From positions 124,001 to 188,000 of the forward strand of contig NZ_PVBM01000003.1 of assembly GCF_002968575.1 (NCBI RefSeq): a stretch of DNA of 64,000 nt, in the 5' to 3' direction. A program made the position numbers and the translations under genes. A model generated the notes under the pieces. That model was not told the DNA's origin and searched no databases. It saw only the letters and a list, made by a program, of their open reading frames with translations. The stretch comes from Neorhizobium huautlense. GTDB lineage: Bacteria > Pseudomonadota > Alphaproteobacteria > Rhizobiales > Rhizobiaceae. How positions within the stretch are numbered: position 1 is the stretch's first letter; each line of letters opens with the position of its first letter. Positions 26,993 through 36,741 of this stretch are shown here, in pieces.

Positions 26993-28132
26993 TCAGAGGC
27001 CCGCCTTCAGCGACGCGAAATAGCCGGGGTTGTAGGCGACCGGCAGGAAACGTTCGTGCAGCTGCTTGAAGGTTGCATCCGCATCGAGATCGGCAAACAG
27101 TTCGGGATGCAGCCATTTGGCGATCTGCTGCACAGCAACAAACTGATACGGGCTGTTGTAGAACTGGTGCCAGATGGCATGCACATTGCCGTTTGCCGCT
27201 GCCTTGATGCCGGTAAAGGCGGGCCGCTTCATCAGTGCAGCGAGCTTTTCTTGAGCTTTTGCTTTGTCGGCGCCCGGACCAACGCCTACCCAGGCGCCGC
27301 CGGGAACGTAAAGCTCCCAATTCGACCCTGTCACGATCACCTGATCGGGATTGGAGGCGATGATTTGCTCGGGATTAACCGTGCCGAAGGTGCCCGGAAT
27401 GATGCTCTTCGCCATGTTGGTTCCACCGGCGAGTTCCACCATGCGGCCGAAATTCTCGTTGCCGAAAGACATGCAGCAATCGTCCGAATAGCCGCCGGCG
27501 CGCTCGATAAAGACAACCGGCTTCTTCAGATCGGTTGTTTTTTCGAGCTTGTCCGTTACCCGGGCAATCTGCTCGTCGTGGAATTTGACGAATTCCTCAG
27601 CGCGCTCTTCCTTGCCAAACAACTTGCCGATGATACGCATGGAATCATCGGTGTTTTCCATGGGCTTTTCCCGGAAGTCGATGTAGACGAGCGGGATGCC
27701 GACCTTGGCGAGCTTTTCGATATAGCCGCTTTCCTCGGTGGCTGATTTTGCCTCGGTGTTCATAATGATCACGTCCGGCTTCAGTGCGACGGCCTGTTCG
27801 ATGTCGAACGTGCCATCCTTCATGCCCCCGAAGGTGGGGATCTTTGCCATCTGCGGAAACTTGCTCAGATAGATATTGTAGCCGTCGAGATCGGCCTTCT
27901 TGAAATCGTCGCGCCAGCCGACGACGCGTTTGAAGGGTTCATCGGTATCGAGAGCAGCCGTGAAGTAGATCTGCCGGCCTTCGCCCAGGATCACGCGCTC
28001 GACCGGCACGCTCACCTCGACCTCGCGGCCGGAGATGTCTGTGACCTTGATCTTTTCGGCAGCCGTGGCAATCGTTGGCAAAACTGCAAGCATAACCGTG
28101 GCGGCACCGGCCGCCATCTTGAGCTTCAACAC
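26993..28132 (-). CDS. Periplasmic binding protein of the iron-type ABC importer (copy A)
   Basis: A 379-residue paralogue of the preceding gene with a signal peptide ending near TIATAAE. It shares the blocks REVEVSVPVERVILGEGRQ, LKPDVIIMNTEAKSA and SDDCCMSFGNENFGRMVELAGG, including the adjacent Cys pair. The GTG start at 28132 is supported by AGGAGAGGAAC; an ATG five codons in is the alternative. It is the first gene of the importer operon, so two binding proteins may share one permease and ATPase and broaden the substrate range. Confidence 0.9.
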   Translation of the reverse strand: MLKLKMAAGAATVMLAVLPTIATAAEKIKVTDISGREVEVSVPVERVILGEGRQIYFTAALDTDEPFKRVVGWRDDFKKADLDGYNIYLSKFPQMAKIPTFGGMKDGTFDIEQAVALKPDVIIMNTEAKSATEESGYIEKLAKVGIPLVYIDFREKPMENTDDSMRIIGKLFGKEERAEEFVKFHDEQIARVTDKLEKTTDLKKPVVFIERAGGYSDDCCMSFGNENFGRMVELAGGTNMAKSIIPGTFGTVNPEQIIASNPDQVIVTGSNWELYVPGGAWVGVGPGADKAKAQEKLAALMKRPAFTGIKAAANGNVHAIWHQFYNSPYQFVAVQQIAKWLHPELFADLDADATFKQLHERFLPVAYNPGYFASLKAGL

Positions 28133-28205
28133 GGGGTTCCTCTCCTGTGTAGGTGTTAATAACGGCGATTTATGTTTTCATGACTTTATCCGTCAAGAAA
28201 TATCT

Positions 28206-28222
28206 TTTAGAAGTCTTCCAAT
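28206..28222. promoter_or_regulatory. Irr-type iron control element (ICE-like) candidate
   Basis: TTTAGAA-GTC-TTCCAAT in the divergent gap resembles the rhizobial ICE motif, an inverted repeat of TTTAGAA/TTCTAAA with a 3-bp centre. Five of seven bases of the right arm match. Irr is the established heme-responsive iron regulator of this bacterial group. Its position between an iron-type importer and a methyltransferase fits, but it is a single-site call by eye. Confidence 0.45.
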
Positions 28223-28251
28223 CTAATTCGACTCGTCCAAGAGATTTCGCG

Positions 28252-29064
28252 ATGCTCAACCAGACTGCCCTGCATAACCATGACCTGCGTGATGAAATCA
28301 AAGCCTATTGGTCCCTGAGAGCCGAGACCTTCGATACGCAGCCTGGACATGAGATTTTTTCGGAGGAGGAGCGGGCAGCGTGGCACGCGCTTCTGCGTAA
28401 GCATCTCGGAGACGGTAGGGGCAAAGTCGCGCTAGATCTTGCTTGTGGAACCGCAGTCGTCTCGCATCTGATGGACGACCTCGGCTTCAAGGTGACCGGG
28501 ATGGATTGGTCCGAAGCCATGCTGGAGCGGGCGAGGGCCAAAGCCAAGACCCGAGGCCGGCAGATCCGCTTCCTGGTCGGTGATGCTGAGCGCACCATGG
28601 AAGCCGACGAGACCTATGACGTGGTCATCAACCGTCATCTCGTCTGGACGCTTGTCGATCCCCTGGCCTGCTTTCGTGAATGGCATAGGGTTCTGAAGCC
28701 GTCCGGCAAGCTGTTGATCATCGACGGTGACTTCGTCAATCCGAGTCTGGTATCGCGTTTGGCGAAGAAGTTGTCGGTGTGGCTGGCGAAGGCGGGCTTC
28801 GGCGAGAGCGGGCAGCAGAATGGCCCTCACACGGCGGAGCTGACACAGACGCACCAGAGCATTCTGTCGCGGGTCCATTTTTCGCAAGGGGCTCGGGCCG
28901 ATGCAGTCGTAGATCTGCTCAGGCAAGCGGGTTTCGAGAAGATTACCGTCGATACAGGTTTGGGAGCGATCCACCGAAGCCAACGCAAGAATTTCAGCTT
29001 TTTGAAAGGGCTCGAGCGGGCTACCCAGCACCGTTACGCGATTTGTGCCGAAAAGCTGGGTTGA
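28252..29064 (+). CDS. Class I SAM-dependent methyltransferase associated with the metal importer
   Basis: A 270-residue methyltransferase of the Methyltransf_11/25 type. Motif I reads LDLACGTAVVSHL (about residue 65), where Ala replaces the third Gly of the usual GTG. Motif II acid is in VTGMDWSEAMLERA, with INRHLVWTLVDP as motif IV. The frame is open upstream to 28153, but the ATG at 28252 is where family similarity begins; the ribosome site (AAGAG) is weak. Divergent to the importer genes, it may modify the chelator or act in its processing. The substrate is unknown. Confidence 0.82.
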   Translation: MLNQTALHNHDLRDEIKAYWSLRAETFDTQPGHEIFSEEERAAWHALLRKHLGDGRGKVALDLACGTAVVSHLMDDLGFKVTGMDWSEAMLERARAKAKTRGRQIRFLVGDAERTMEADETYDVVINRHLVWTLVDPLACFREWHRVLKPSGKLLIIDGDFVNPSLVSRLAKKLSVWLAKAGFGESGQQNGPHTAELTQTHQSILSRVHFSQGARADAVVDLLRQAGFEKITVDTGLGAIHRSQRKNFSFLKGLERATQHRYAICAEKLG

Positions 29065-29107
29065 CCCGCAGGCGAGAACCTCCCGCTGCAACAAGGCGGC
29101 CGAGTAG

Positions 29108-30049
29108 TCAGCCCAGAGTCACGCCATTCGTCGCCACGAAGACGGAGTAGACGGATGTGGTGGCGGTAATAAAGAGCCTGTTGCGACGGGGGCCGCCGAA
29201 GGTGAGATTGGCGACCGTCTGCGGCACCAGGATCTTGCCGAGCAGGGTTCCTTCGGGAGAGAAACAATGGACGCCGTCGCCGGCACTGGTCCACAGATTG
29301 CCCTGCACGTCGATGCGAAAGCCGTCGGGCAGGCCGTTATCGAGACTGCAAAAGACCCTTCCGTTCGCGACGGTCATCTCCCCGACAACGTCAAAGACGC
29401 GGATGTGGCGCGGCGCGGTCAGGTCGTGGCTTGAAGCGGAATCGGCGACATAGAGCCTGGTTTCATCGGGCGAAAAGGCGAGCCCGTTGGGCTGGCCGAA
29501 GTCGGTTATCACGGCTTCGAGCGCGCCGGTTTCCGGATCCAGCCGATAGACGTTGCGGGTAGCTTGCTCGGGTTCTGCTCGATAGCCTTCATAGTCGGAC
29601 TTGATGCCGTAGGTAGGGTCGGTAAACCAGATACTGCCGTCGGAGCGGACCACGACGTCATTGGGGGAGTTCAACCGCTTGCCCTGATAACGGTCTGCCA
29701 GAATGGTGAGCGTGCCGTCGACCTCCGTCCGCACCACGCGTCGGCCGCCGTGTTCGCAGGATATCAGCCGGCCTTGGCGGTCGCGCGTATTGCCGTTGAC
29801 GAAATTGGAAGGGAAACGGAAAACCGAAACACCGCCGTCTGGCACCCAGCGCAACATGCGCTGGTTGGGAATATCGCTCCAGATCAGGCAGTTGAGGTCG
29901 GCGAACCAAACAGGCCCCTCCGCCCAACGGCATTCGCCGTAAAGTTCCTCCAGTCCGGCACTGGCCACGATCAGCTGCCGAAAGCGTTCGTCGTGAATTT
30001 CATAGATCGACAATTTTTGGAGCATGGCTACTGTCCGATTGGGGTTCAT
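29108..30049 (-). CDS. SMP-30/gluconolactonase-like sugar lactonase
   Basis: A 313-residue six-bladed beta-propeller hydrolase. Blocks of the SMP-30 family are visible: GECRWAEGPVWFADLNCLIWSDIPNQRM (metal-binding Glu), NSPNDVVVRSDGSIWFTDPTYG (catalytic Asn/Asp region) and QPNGLAFSPDETRLYVADS. It hydrolyses aldonolactones to sugar acids in the cytoplasm. The ATG at 30049 overlaps the permease stop as ATGA, placing it as last gene of the importer operon. An internal ATG at 30025 is an alternative start. Confidence 0.9.
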   Translation of the reverse strand: MNPNRTVAMLQKLSIYEIHDERFRQLIVASAGLEELYGECRWAEGPVWFADLNCLIWSDIPNQRMLRWVPDGGVSVFRFPSNFVNGNTRDRQGRLISCEHGGRRVVRTEVDGTLTILADRYQGKRLNSPNDVVVRSDGSIWFTDPTYGIKSDYEGYRAEPEQATRNVYRLDPETGALEAVITDFGQPNGLAFSPDETRLYVADSASSHDLTAPRHIRVFDVVGEMTVANGRVFCSLDNGLPDGFRIDVQGNLWTSAGDGVHCFSPEGTLLGKILVPQTVANLTFGGPRRNRLFITATTSVYSVFVATNGVTLG

Positions 30050-30993
30050 CGGGTGGATCGGCGTCCGCCGGCCACGAGGATGACGGCGATGATGATGAGG
30101 CCGGTGAGGATGAGACGGAAACCTGCGCCGAAGCCATAGGTATTCAGCATCGATACAACGAGGAACATGAAGAGCGAGGCTCCCCAGATCCCGGGAATAT
30201 TGGAATTCCCCCCGGCCACCGCGGTTCCGCCGATCACGACGACAGCAATCGACATGAGGAGGTATTCCGTCCCCATATTGAGAGCGGCACCGCCGGAGAA
30301 ACTGGCAAGCAGATAGCCGCAAAGAGAGGCGAGCACAGCGCAAAGAATGTAGGTTACGAGCCGCGTGCCATCGACCGGAATGCCGGCCATGCGCGCGGCA
30401 GGCATGCTCTGACCGACTGCGGAAATCCAGCGCCCGTAAATGGTCTTTTCCAAGAGCAGCCACGCGACGGCCGAGAGGATCAGAGCCACGAGCGCGACAT
30501 TCGGGATGCCGAAAAGGCTGGATGTGGTAAAGCTTGCAAGCATTTCCGGCGGCTTGATGCGCAGGCCGCGATTGGCCCATATGGCCGTCGACTGGACGAT
30601 AAAACTCATCGACAGGGTTGCGATGATCGGTGGAATTCTCAAAAGTTTGATCAGCGCGTAATTGCCCAGCCCGATAATGGAGCCAAGTCCGACGGATAGG
30701 ATGAGACCAACCAGGATCATGCTGTCCTGCACATCCATCAGTTTCAATGCCAGCGTGCCCGAAAGCGTCATCGTGGCCGGCACGGACAGGTCGATATTGC
30801 CCGGCCCCAGAGTGATGACGAACATTTGGCCGATGCCGACGACGACGGAGAACGCGGCAAAGGTCAAAGCCGCCTGAGACAATCCGAGCGAGCTGGCTCC
30901 ACCGGTGAAAAGCACCGTGATGATCCAGACGGCGGCCGTTGCTGCGAAGGACCAGATCCAAGGCTTGGCGAGGAGCAGTCGATGTGCATTCAT
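30046..30993 (-). CDS. Sugar ABC transporter permease, RbsC/YjfF type (second permease)
   Basis: A 315-residue permease with eight to ten hydrophobic segments. The RbsC family signature is visible in VITLGPGNIDLSVPATMTLSG and YLLMSIAVVVIGGTAVAGGNSNIPG. The start at 30993 overlaps the stop of the first permease as ATGA. The same frame stays open far upstream, but that part runs antisense to, or in a shifted frame of, the first permease. Confidence 0.92.
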   Translation of the reverse strand: MNAHRLLLAKPWIWSFAATAAVWIITVLFTGGASSLGLSQAALTFAAFSVVVGIGQMFVITLGPGNIDLSVPATMTLSGTLALKLMDVQDSMILVGLILSVGLGSIIGLGNYALIKLLRIPPIIATLSMSFIVQSTAIWANRGLRIKPPEMLASFTTSSLFGIPNVALVALILSAVAWLLLEKTIYGRWISAVGQSMPAARMAGIPVDGTRLVTYILCAVLASLCGYLLASFSGGAALNMGTEYLLMSIAVVVIGGTAVAGGNSNIPGIWGASLFMFLVVSMLNTYGFGAGFRLILTGLIIIAVILVAGGRRSTR

Positions 30994-31931
30994 CGGCTTT
31001 TCTCCCGCTTTTCCAACCGGTTCAGGAACAGACGCATCGCCAGAACGATGATCAGGATCGCGCCCTGAGCGCCGATCTGCCAGTCCGGCGAAATCCGCAT
31101 GAAGGAGAGGAACGAGCCGGCAAGTGCCAGCGTCAACGCGCCGATGACGGCTCCGATCGGCGAAACCTTGCCGCCGACGAATTCGCCGCCGCCGAGGATA
31201 ACGCCGGCGATGGAAAGCAGCGTGTAGCGAAGCGCGATATTGGCGTCCGCCGAGGTCGTCAGGCCGACGAGCGCAATCCCTGACAGCACCGCGAAGAGGC
31301 CTGCGAGTCCATAGGCGGCGGCCCGCACCTTGATGACGGACCAGCCGGCGCGTTCCACCGAGCGGACATTGCCGCCCACCCCGCGGATGAGCACGCCGAA
31401 GGACGATCGCATGATGAGGAAATGGGTTATGAGAGCGATCACCACGCTGGCGACGATTGCCATCGGGACGAACGGGGGCTTCGACGTCATCAGCCAGCGT
31501 GCCCATCCCGGGGCGGCGCCGCCGGGCGACGGCAAGATTAACACCGCAAGGCCGCCCCAGACGAAGCTCATGCCGAGCGTCACGACGATTGCTGGAAGTT
31601 CGCGGACATAGATGATGACGCCGATCGCTGCGTAAGCGGCGATCGCGCCCAAGAATATCAGCATACCGGTTCCCGGTGAGGCCTGCAGGAAGGTGGCTGT
31701 GACACAGGCGCAGAAGCTGACGAACGTGCCCATCGACAGATCGAGGTCGTTGACCGCCATGATGAGCATCTGCGCAACCGTCGCGAGCGCAATCGGGACG
31801 GCGAGATTGAAGAGCAGGTTGAGCCCGGTATAGCTCATGGCACGCGGCTGCATATAAAACACGGCTGCCAGCAGAACCGACAGCGAGGCCGCCGGGATGA
31901 TCAGCCGAACGGTGCCAGAGGAAATTTTCAT
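30990..31931 (-). CDS. Sugar ABC transporter permease, RbsC/YtfT type (first permease)
   Basis: A 313-residue inner-membrane permease. The family loops [21 protein letters not shown] and [25 protein letters not shown] are present. It overlaps the ATPase stop by 4 bp and the second permease start by 4 bp. Two different permeases per system recall E. coli YtfT and YjfF. Confidence 0.92.
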   Translation of the reverse strand: MKISSGTVRLIIPAASLSVLLAAVFYMQPRAMSYTGLNLLFNLAVPIALATVAQMLIMAVNDLDLSMGTFVSFCACVTATFLQASPGTGMLIFLGAIAAYAAIGVIIYVRELPAIVVTLGMSFVWGGLAVLILPSPGGAAPGWARWLMTSKPPFVPMAIVASVVIALITHFLIMRSSFGVLIRGVGGNVRSVERAGWSVIKVRAAAYGLAGLFAVLSGIALVGLTTSADANIALRYTLLSIAGVILGGGEFVGGKVSPIGAVIGALTLALAGSFLSFMRISPDWQIGAQGAILIIVLAMRLFLNRLEKREKSR

Positions 31932-33391
31932 GCCGCTTCTCCAGCGCTGAATGAGGCGGCGAGCACGTTCTTTTCGGTGATCTCGTCACCGGTGAGTTCG
32001 GCGACGATCGCTCCCTCGCGAAAGACATAGACCCGGTCGCAAAGGCGAATCTCGTCCATTTCCGTGGAATACCAGATGAAGGTCCGGCCCGAAGCGGCCT
32101 CGGAACGAAGAATTTGATAGACCTCCTGCTTGGTCCCGATGTCCACACCACGCATCGGGTCGTCCATCAGCACGGTTCTCGCCGTGGTGGCGAGCGCGCG
32201 CGCAAACAGGACTTTCTGCTGATTGCCGCCGGACAGCGACAAGATTCGGTTTTCCAGGTCCGGAGTACGGATCTCGATGCGGTTCTTCCAGCCGAGGCCC
32301 AGTCTGCTTTCGCGCGCATTGTCGATGAGCATGCGTGAGGAAAGATCCTGCAGGGAAGCGATGCTGAGGTTCTTCAGGATGCTCCAGAGCGGGAAGGTAC
32401 CGTTGAGGCCGCGGTCTCCCGCGACGAAGGCAAGTTCGCCCCCGCGCCCCGGCCACCAATTGCTGTTGCGTGAGAGGTAGAGGTCGAGAAGTGCTTCGGT
32501 CTGACCATGGCCGCCAAGGCCTGCGAGTCCCACGATTTCGCCGCGATGGGCCTCAAAGGCGAGCCCGCGTCCACGCCGGGGCGGCATCGAAAGTACAGGC
32601 GAACCCGACCTTGCGGCGGCCGAGCGCAGGTATTCCTGTTCGCGCACGACATTGCCCATGGCTTCGACAAGGCTCCGGGAATTCATTTCCGAGGCCTGAC
32701 GATCAGCGACAACGCGACCGTCCTTCATCACCACGATACGATCTGCGGTCGACAGGATTTCACCAAGAATGTGCGAGATCAGCAAAACCGCGCCGCCGCC
32801 TGCAACAAAACGTCGAATATAGGCCATCATCTGCGCGGCAAGCCCTGCGTCCAGCGAGGACGTTGGCTCATCCAGAATGACTAGTTTCGGCGGAGCGCCA
32901 AGCCCCGCAAAGCTGATGGCAATTTCAACCATCTGGCGTTCGGCAATCGAAAGATCGTCCACGGTGCTGTCGCAATCGATCAGATGGCCGGGAAAGATGT
33001 CCTGAAGCTGCCTTTTTACGAGTGCCAAGGCGCGGCTGCGCCAATCCCAGCCTTTCAGGTCTGGATGCATGATCCTGACGTTTTCGTTGACGGTGAGGTT
33101 GGGGCAGAGCGAAAGTTCCTGGAAGACGCACCGCACGCCATTGGCCCGCGCCGCCGAAATTCCGTGCGCGCCGGTTTTGCCGCCATAGCTAACGACGCCT
33201 TCCTGAGGCGAGAGGCCGCCATTGATGACGTTGACGATGGTCGATTTGCCGGCCCCGTTATGGCCGACGAGACCGACGCATTCGCCGGCCTGGATAACAA
33301 GATCGACGCCGTCGAGCGCTTTGACGGCACCGAAGGCGACCTTGATGCCGCGGGCGGCTACCACCTCGTTTTTCATTGGGTCTGCAGTCAT
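31928..33391 (-). CDS. Sugar ABC transporter ATPase with two nucleotide-binding domains (RbsA/YtfR type)
   Basis: A 487-residue double ATPase. Domain 1 has Walker [10 protein letters not shown], signature DLSIAERQM and Walker [13 protein letters not shown]. Domain 2 has the degenerate Walker [10 protein letters not shown] normal for this family, a full LSGGNQQKV signature and Walker [12 protein letters not shown]. The ATG at 33391 is chosen for agreement with family starts; ribosome signals here are weak and the frame extends to 33460. The gene lies between the binding protein and the two permeases. Confidence 0.9.
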   Translation of the reverse strand: MTADPMKNEVVAARGIKVAFGAVKALDGVDLVIQAGECVGLVGHNGAGKSTIVNVINGGLSPQEGVVSYGGKTGAHGISAARANGVRCVFQELSLCPNLTVNENVRIMHPDLKGWDWRSRALALVKRQLQDIFPGHLIDCDSTVDDLSIAERQMVEIAISFAGLGAPPKLVILDEPTSSLDAGLAAQMMAYIRRFVAGGGAVLLISHILGEILSTADRIVVMKDGRVVADRQASEMNSRSLVEAMGNVVREQEYLRSAAARSGSPVLSMPPRRGRGLAFEAHRGEIVGLAGLGGHGQTEALLDLYLSRNSNWWPGRGGELAFVAGDRGLNGTFPLWSILKNLSIASLQDLSSRMLIDNARESRLGLGWKNRIEIRTPDLENRILSLSGGNQQKVLFARALATTARTVLMDDPMRGVDIGTKQEVYQILRSEAASGRTFIWYSTEMDEIRLCDRVYVFREGAIVAELTGDEITEKNVLAASFSAGEAA

Positions 33392-33482
33392 GAAGGCTCG
33401 TGTTTGTGGCGCGGCCGAGAGGCCGCCGAGATAGGATTGGCGGAGCGGATGGCCCGCCAACCGTATCGGCTCTCTCTAACCG

Positions 33483-34499
33483 TCACTTCGCGGCGCTGAT
33501 CACCTTCTGGGCGTCCTCAAGCGAATATTCGACATTCGCTACACCGCCCTTCTGGGTTTTGGAAAGGTTCGCCTCGAGGTTATCCTGGTCGATGCGCAGG
33601 AAGGGCACGACGAGGTCCTTTTTGACGTCCTTGCCGTCGAGGATCTGCTGGGCGACCCAGAAAGCCAGGGTCGAGACGCCGGGGGCGATCGAGACGGACA
33701 TCGTCTCGTAGCTGTTCTTGTCCTTCTGTTGTTTCCACCAGACAAGTTCGTCCTCGCGGTTCCCCATGACAATCGTTGGGGTCGGCCGCTTGGCCGCCGC
33801 AAAGGCTTGGGCGGCGCCATAGCCGTCCCCGCCCTGGGTCACGACAGCGGCGATTTCCGGAAGGCTCGGGAGGATGCCGGCAACGGCGCGTTGAGCCACA
33901 TCCTGAGCCCAGTCGCCATTAACGGATCCGACGATCTTGAACTGCGGATTTTTCTGGACGCCAGCTTGAATGCCCGCGTGAATTTCATCGTCGACCGAAA
34001 CCCCCGCAAGACCCCTGATCTCCAGCAGGTTTCCACCCTTCGGCAGTTTTTTCGCAAGGTATTCGACCTGGCTTTCGCCCATCGCCTTGAAATCTACCGC
34101 AATCCGCCAGGCGCAAGGCTCGGTGACGATGCCATCGAAGGAAACGACGGTGATACCTGCGTCGCAGGCTTCCTTGATCGCGCCATTCAGAGCGGTCGGG
34201 GAGGCCGCGTTCACGACGATGGCGTCATAGCCCTGCAGGATGAGGTTCTGGATCTGCGCAGCCTGTTCGGTTGCCTGGTTTTCAGCTGTCGTGAAAGGAT
34301 CGGCTGCTGCGACGATACCTTTGGCAACGGCCTCCTTGGTGATCTTGTCCCAGCTCGTCAGCATGGCTTGCCGCCATGAGTTGCCGGCATAGTTGTTAGA
34401 CAGTGCAATCTTTTTGCCGGCGGTGTCTGCGACCGCGGAAAGTGGGATTGCGATGCAGGCTGTGGCGACAGATGCAAACAGCATCTTCCTGATGATCAT
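33483..34499 (-). CDS. Sugar ABC transporter periplasmic binding protein, RbsB/YtfQ type
   Basis: A 338-residue binding protein of the periplasmic-binding-protein type 1 class (Peripla_BP_4). The signal peptide (MIIRKMLFASVATACIAIPLSAVA) is followed by GKKIALSNNYAGNSWRQAMLTSWD. The ligand-cleft regions NLILQGYDAIVVNAASPTALNGAI and VVSFDGIVTEPCAW are evident. GGGAGGAAATC precedes the ATG. First gene of a five-gene operon ending with the lactonase, which suggests the cargo is a sugar whose oxidised lactone is then opened. Confidence 0.92.
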   Translation of the reverse strand: MIIRKMLFASVATACIAIPLSAVADTAGKKIALSNNYAGNSWRQAMLTSWDKITKEAVAKGIVAAADPFTTAENQATEQAAQIQNLILQGYDAIVVNAASPTALNGAIKEACDAGITVVSFDGIVTEPCAWRIAVDFKAMGESQVEYLAKKLPKGGNLLEIRGLAGVSVDDEIHAGIQAGVQKNPQFKIVGSVNGDWAQDVAQRAVAGILPSLPEIAAVVTQGGDGYGAAQAFAAAKRPTPTIVMGNREDELVWWKQQKDKNSYETMSVSIAPGVSTLAFWVAQQILDGKDVKKDLVVPFLRIDQDNLEANLSKTQKGGVANVEYSLEDAQKVISAAK

Positions 34500-34737
34500 G
34501 ATTTCCTCCCTAGTCCCGACGGGCTCATCTCCGGCCGCTCCTCAACGGTTTGCGGAGATAGTGAAAGCGCTGAGGCCCGGTTGCTCAGTAGATCGAGAAT
34601 GAGGAAAAATACCGGTGTTGTACAGGCGCATCCAAGCAATCTGTTTGCGGATATTCGCGCAAAATATGCGGGTTTCCGCAGGACAAAGGTGTAAAGCAGG
34701 CGCTTAATTGCAAAAGGACTTGGGAGGAGGTCCAGGC
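34500..34737. promoter_or_regulatory. Divergent control region of the importer and two-component system
   Basis: This 238-bp gap carries two direct copies of GTTTGCGGA (34548-34556 and 34643-34651) and a short hairpin TGCGG-GTTT-CCGCA around 34669-34682. They could be response-regulator sites. No consensus for this regulator is known to me, so this is a suggestion from repetition and position only. Confidence 0.35.
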
Positions 34738-35970
34738 ATGCTCAATCCGGCGCGAGAATCGCTGTTCGACCGTTATCTCGGGATTTCGCGGCTGCTCGCG
34801 GGCCAGCTCGATTTTCATTCCATCATCCAGGCCGTGGCTGCCGAGATCAGCCACATCATCCCGCACGACCATCTCGATGTGTGCATCAAGATGGTCGACG
34901 GCAAATATCACATTGCCTATGAAAGCGGTCTTGAAACCGCCTGGAGCAAACACCCGCCGGCTCTCTTGACCGGCAGCCCGATACGCAGCCTTCTATCGGG
35001 CGAGGTGGATTTTCTTCTTTCGCCGGATGCCTGCACAGATCCGAGATTTCATTTTGAGGGTGCCTTTTCGAGCCCGATCGTCGAACTGTCGCTGCGCAGC
35101 CGACTGCACGTGCCTCTCAAGGTGCAGGGAGATATTATCGGCGCACTGAGCTGCTCCAGCCATTCCCATGACTGTTACACCATGGAGGATGTCGAGAACG
35201 CCCGCTCGATTGCCGACTTGCTGGCCCCCTATTTCTTTGCGCTGCGGGCCGCCGAGCAAGCGAAACGCTCGGCCATCGTGGAGGCTGAAGCCCGGGCTCG
35301 CGAGGAGGGGCTGAGACTCGGTGCGTTGAAGCTTACCGAGGCCTTGGAGGCGGAGCGGCAGCGCATCGGCATGGACCTGCACGACCAGACGCTCGCCGAC
35401 CTGACGCGGCTTGCCCGACGCATGGAACGGCTGAGCGGGCAGGCAGAGCTGCCCGGGGAAAGTTTGGAGCCCCTGTCTCGAGCGCTGCAGCAGTGCATGC
35501 ATGATCTGCGACAAATTATCGAAGAGGCAAAACCCACGGTTCTGCAGCTCTTCGGCGTCGCGGAAGCGATCGAAAACCATCTCGATCGTTCGGCGCGAGA
35601 AAGCGGCCTGTCGATCCAATGGCGGATGGTGGACGAAAGCAATGGTGCGCTCGACGCCCTGGGCCAAACGGTGGCGACGGCGCTGTTTCGTATCGTGCAG
35701 GAGGCCGTCAATAATGCCATCCGCCATGCCCAGCCGGAGGTCATCCTCGTGCATATAAGAAATCTGAACGGCACTTTGTCCATCGAGGTTATCGATGACG
35801 GTAGCGGCTTGATGTCCTCCCGCAATCCGGGTGGCCACGGAATTGACAATATGAAGACGCGCGCCCGTCTCATCGCTGCAAGATTTGAGATCGGTCAGAA
35901 CGACTCAGGCCCCGGCACCTTCGTGAAGGTCCAATTGCCTCTCGGCCGCAAACGAATACGGGATCATTAA
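34738..35970 (+). CDS. GAF-domain sensor histidine kinase, NarX/DesK-like (HisKA_3)
   Basis: A 410-residue kinase without membrane segments. An N-terminal GAF domain spans about residues 20-165. A coiled coil links it to a HisKA_3 dimerisation domain with the phospho-acceptor His in GMDLHDQTLADL (about residue 220). The HATPase domain has an N box EAVNNAIRHA and a G box DDGSGL. It is predicted cytoplasmic. The ATG at 34738 follows GGGAGGAGGTCC; the frame extends to 34708. It is paired with the response regulator 1 bp downstream and probably senses a small molecule in the cytoplasm. Confidence 0.9.
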   Translation: MLNPARESLFDRYLGISRLLAGQLDFHSIIQAVAAEISHIIPHDHLDVCIKMVDGKYHIAYESGLETAWSKHPPALLTGSPIRSLLSGEVDFLLSPDACTDPRFHFEGAFSSPIVELSLRSRLHVPLKVQGDIIGALSCSSHSHDCYTMEDVENARSIADLLAPYFFALRAAEQAKRSAIVEAEARAREEGLRLGALKLTEALEAERQRIGMDLHDQTLADLTRLARRMERLSGQAELPGESLEPLSRALQQCMHDLRQIIEEAKPTVLQLFGVAEAIENHLDRSARESGLSIQWRMVDESNGALDALGQTVATALFRIVQEAVNNAIRHAQPEVILVHIRNLNGTLSIEVIDDGSGLMSSRNPGGHGIDNMKTRARLIAARFEIGQNDSGPGTFVKVQLPLGRKRIRDH

Positions 35971-35971
35971 A

Positions 35972-36688
35972 ATGAGGGTTTTGATCGTTGAAGACGACCC
36001 GTTGCACCGTTCTTATCTGCATGAAGCGGTTCGTGCGGCGCTGCCGGAATGCGACATGGTCGTCGAGGCGGAAAGCGGCCAAAGCGGTGAGATTGAAGCT
36101 CGCAAGGCGCGCGTGGAACATGTCGTCATGGATCTGCAGATGAGCGAGCGCAACGGGATCGAAGCTGCCCGCACCATCTGGCGCGAAAGACCCGACACCA
36201 AAATTCTCTTCTGGTCCAATTATTCGGATGAAGCCTATGTACGCGGCGTCTCGCGGATCGTACCGGAAGGGGCGACTTACGGTTATGTGCTGAAATCGGC
36301 CTCGGATGAACGGCTAAAACTGGCGCTTCGAAGCGTGTTTGTCGAATCCCAATGTGTCATCGACCGCGAAGTGAGGGGCATCCAGCAAAAGAGCCTGGGC
36401 AATGCTCACGGACTGACGGATGCGGAATACGAGATTCTGGTGGATGTGGCACTCGGCCTGACCGACAAGGCGATCGCCCAACGCAAGAGACTTTCATTGC
36501 GTAGCGTCCAGAACAGGCTACAGCAGCTTTACGAAAAGCTCGAAGTCTATGATCTGCCGGACGATGGCATGGAAGGCTGGTACAATCTGCGCATGCGTGC
36601 CGTCGCAGTTGCGCTACTCCGCAAAGTCCTGAATTCCAGTGCGTTGGAACGCGCCGAACGGGAGCTCCACGACCGCAGCGGCTCCTGA
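35972..36688 (+). CDS. NarL/FixJ-family response regulator
   Basis: A 238-residue response regulator. The receiver domain has acidic residues EDD at 7-9 and the phospho-acceptor Asp54 in VVMDLQM. The C-terminal LuxR-type helix-turn-helix spans about residues 148-200 (GLTDAEYEILVDVALGLTDKAIAQRKRLSLRSVQNRLQQLYEKL). It is encoded directly after its kinase. Its likely targets are its own promoter and the divergent sugar importer. Confidence 0.92.
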   Translation: MRVLIVEDDPLHRSYLHEAVRAALPECDMVVEAESGQSGEIEARKARVEHVVMDLQMSERNGIEAARTIWRERPDTKILFWSNYSDEAYVRGVSRIVPEGATYGYVLKSASDERLKLALRSVFVESQCVIDREVRGIQQKSLGNAHGLTDAEYEILVDVALGLTDKAIAQRKRLSLRSVQNRLQQLYEKLEVYDLPDDGMEGWYNLRMRAVAVALLRKVLNSSALERAERELHDRSGS

Positions 36689-36741
36689 CTCGGCTGCGGC
36701 CTTGTCTTTCACGACGACGGTCGTGGACTAGAAGCCGATGC

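Noticed and set aside
30994..32151. Very long minus-strand open frames extending the second permease upstream
   Set aside because: They overlap the first permease and the ATPase in a shifted frame, have low-complexity Arg/Gly-rich sequence and no family similarity. They reflect G+C-rich codon bias.
34548..34651. GTTTGCGGA direct repeats as firm response-regulator sites
   Set aside because: Two 9-mers about 95 bp apart are suggestive only; kept as a low-confidence regulatory note.
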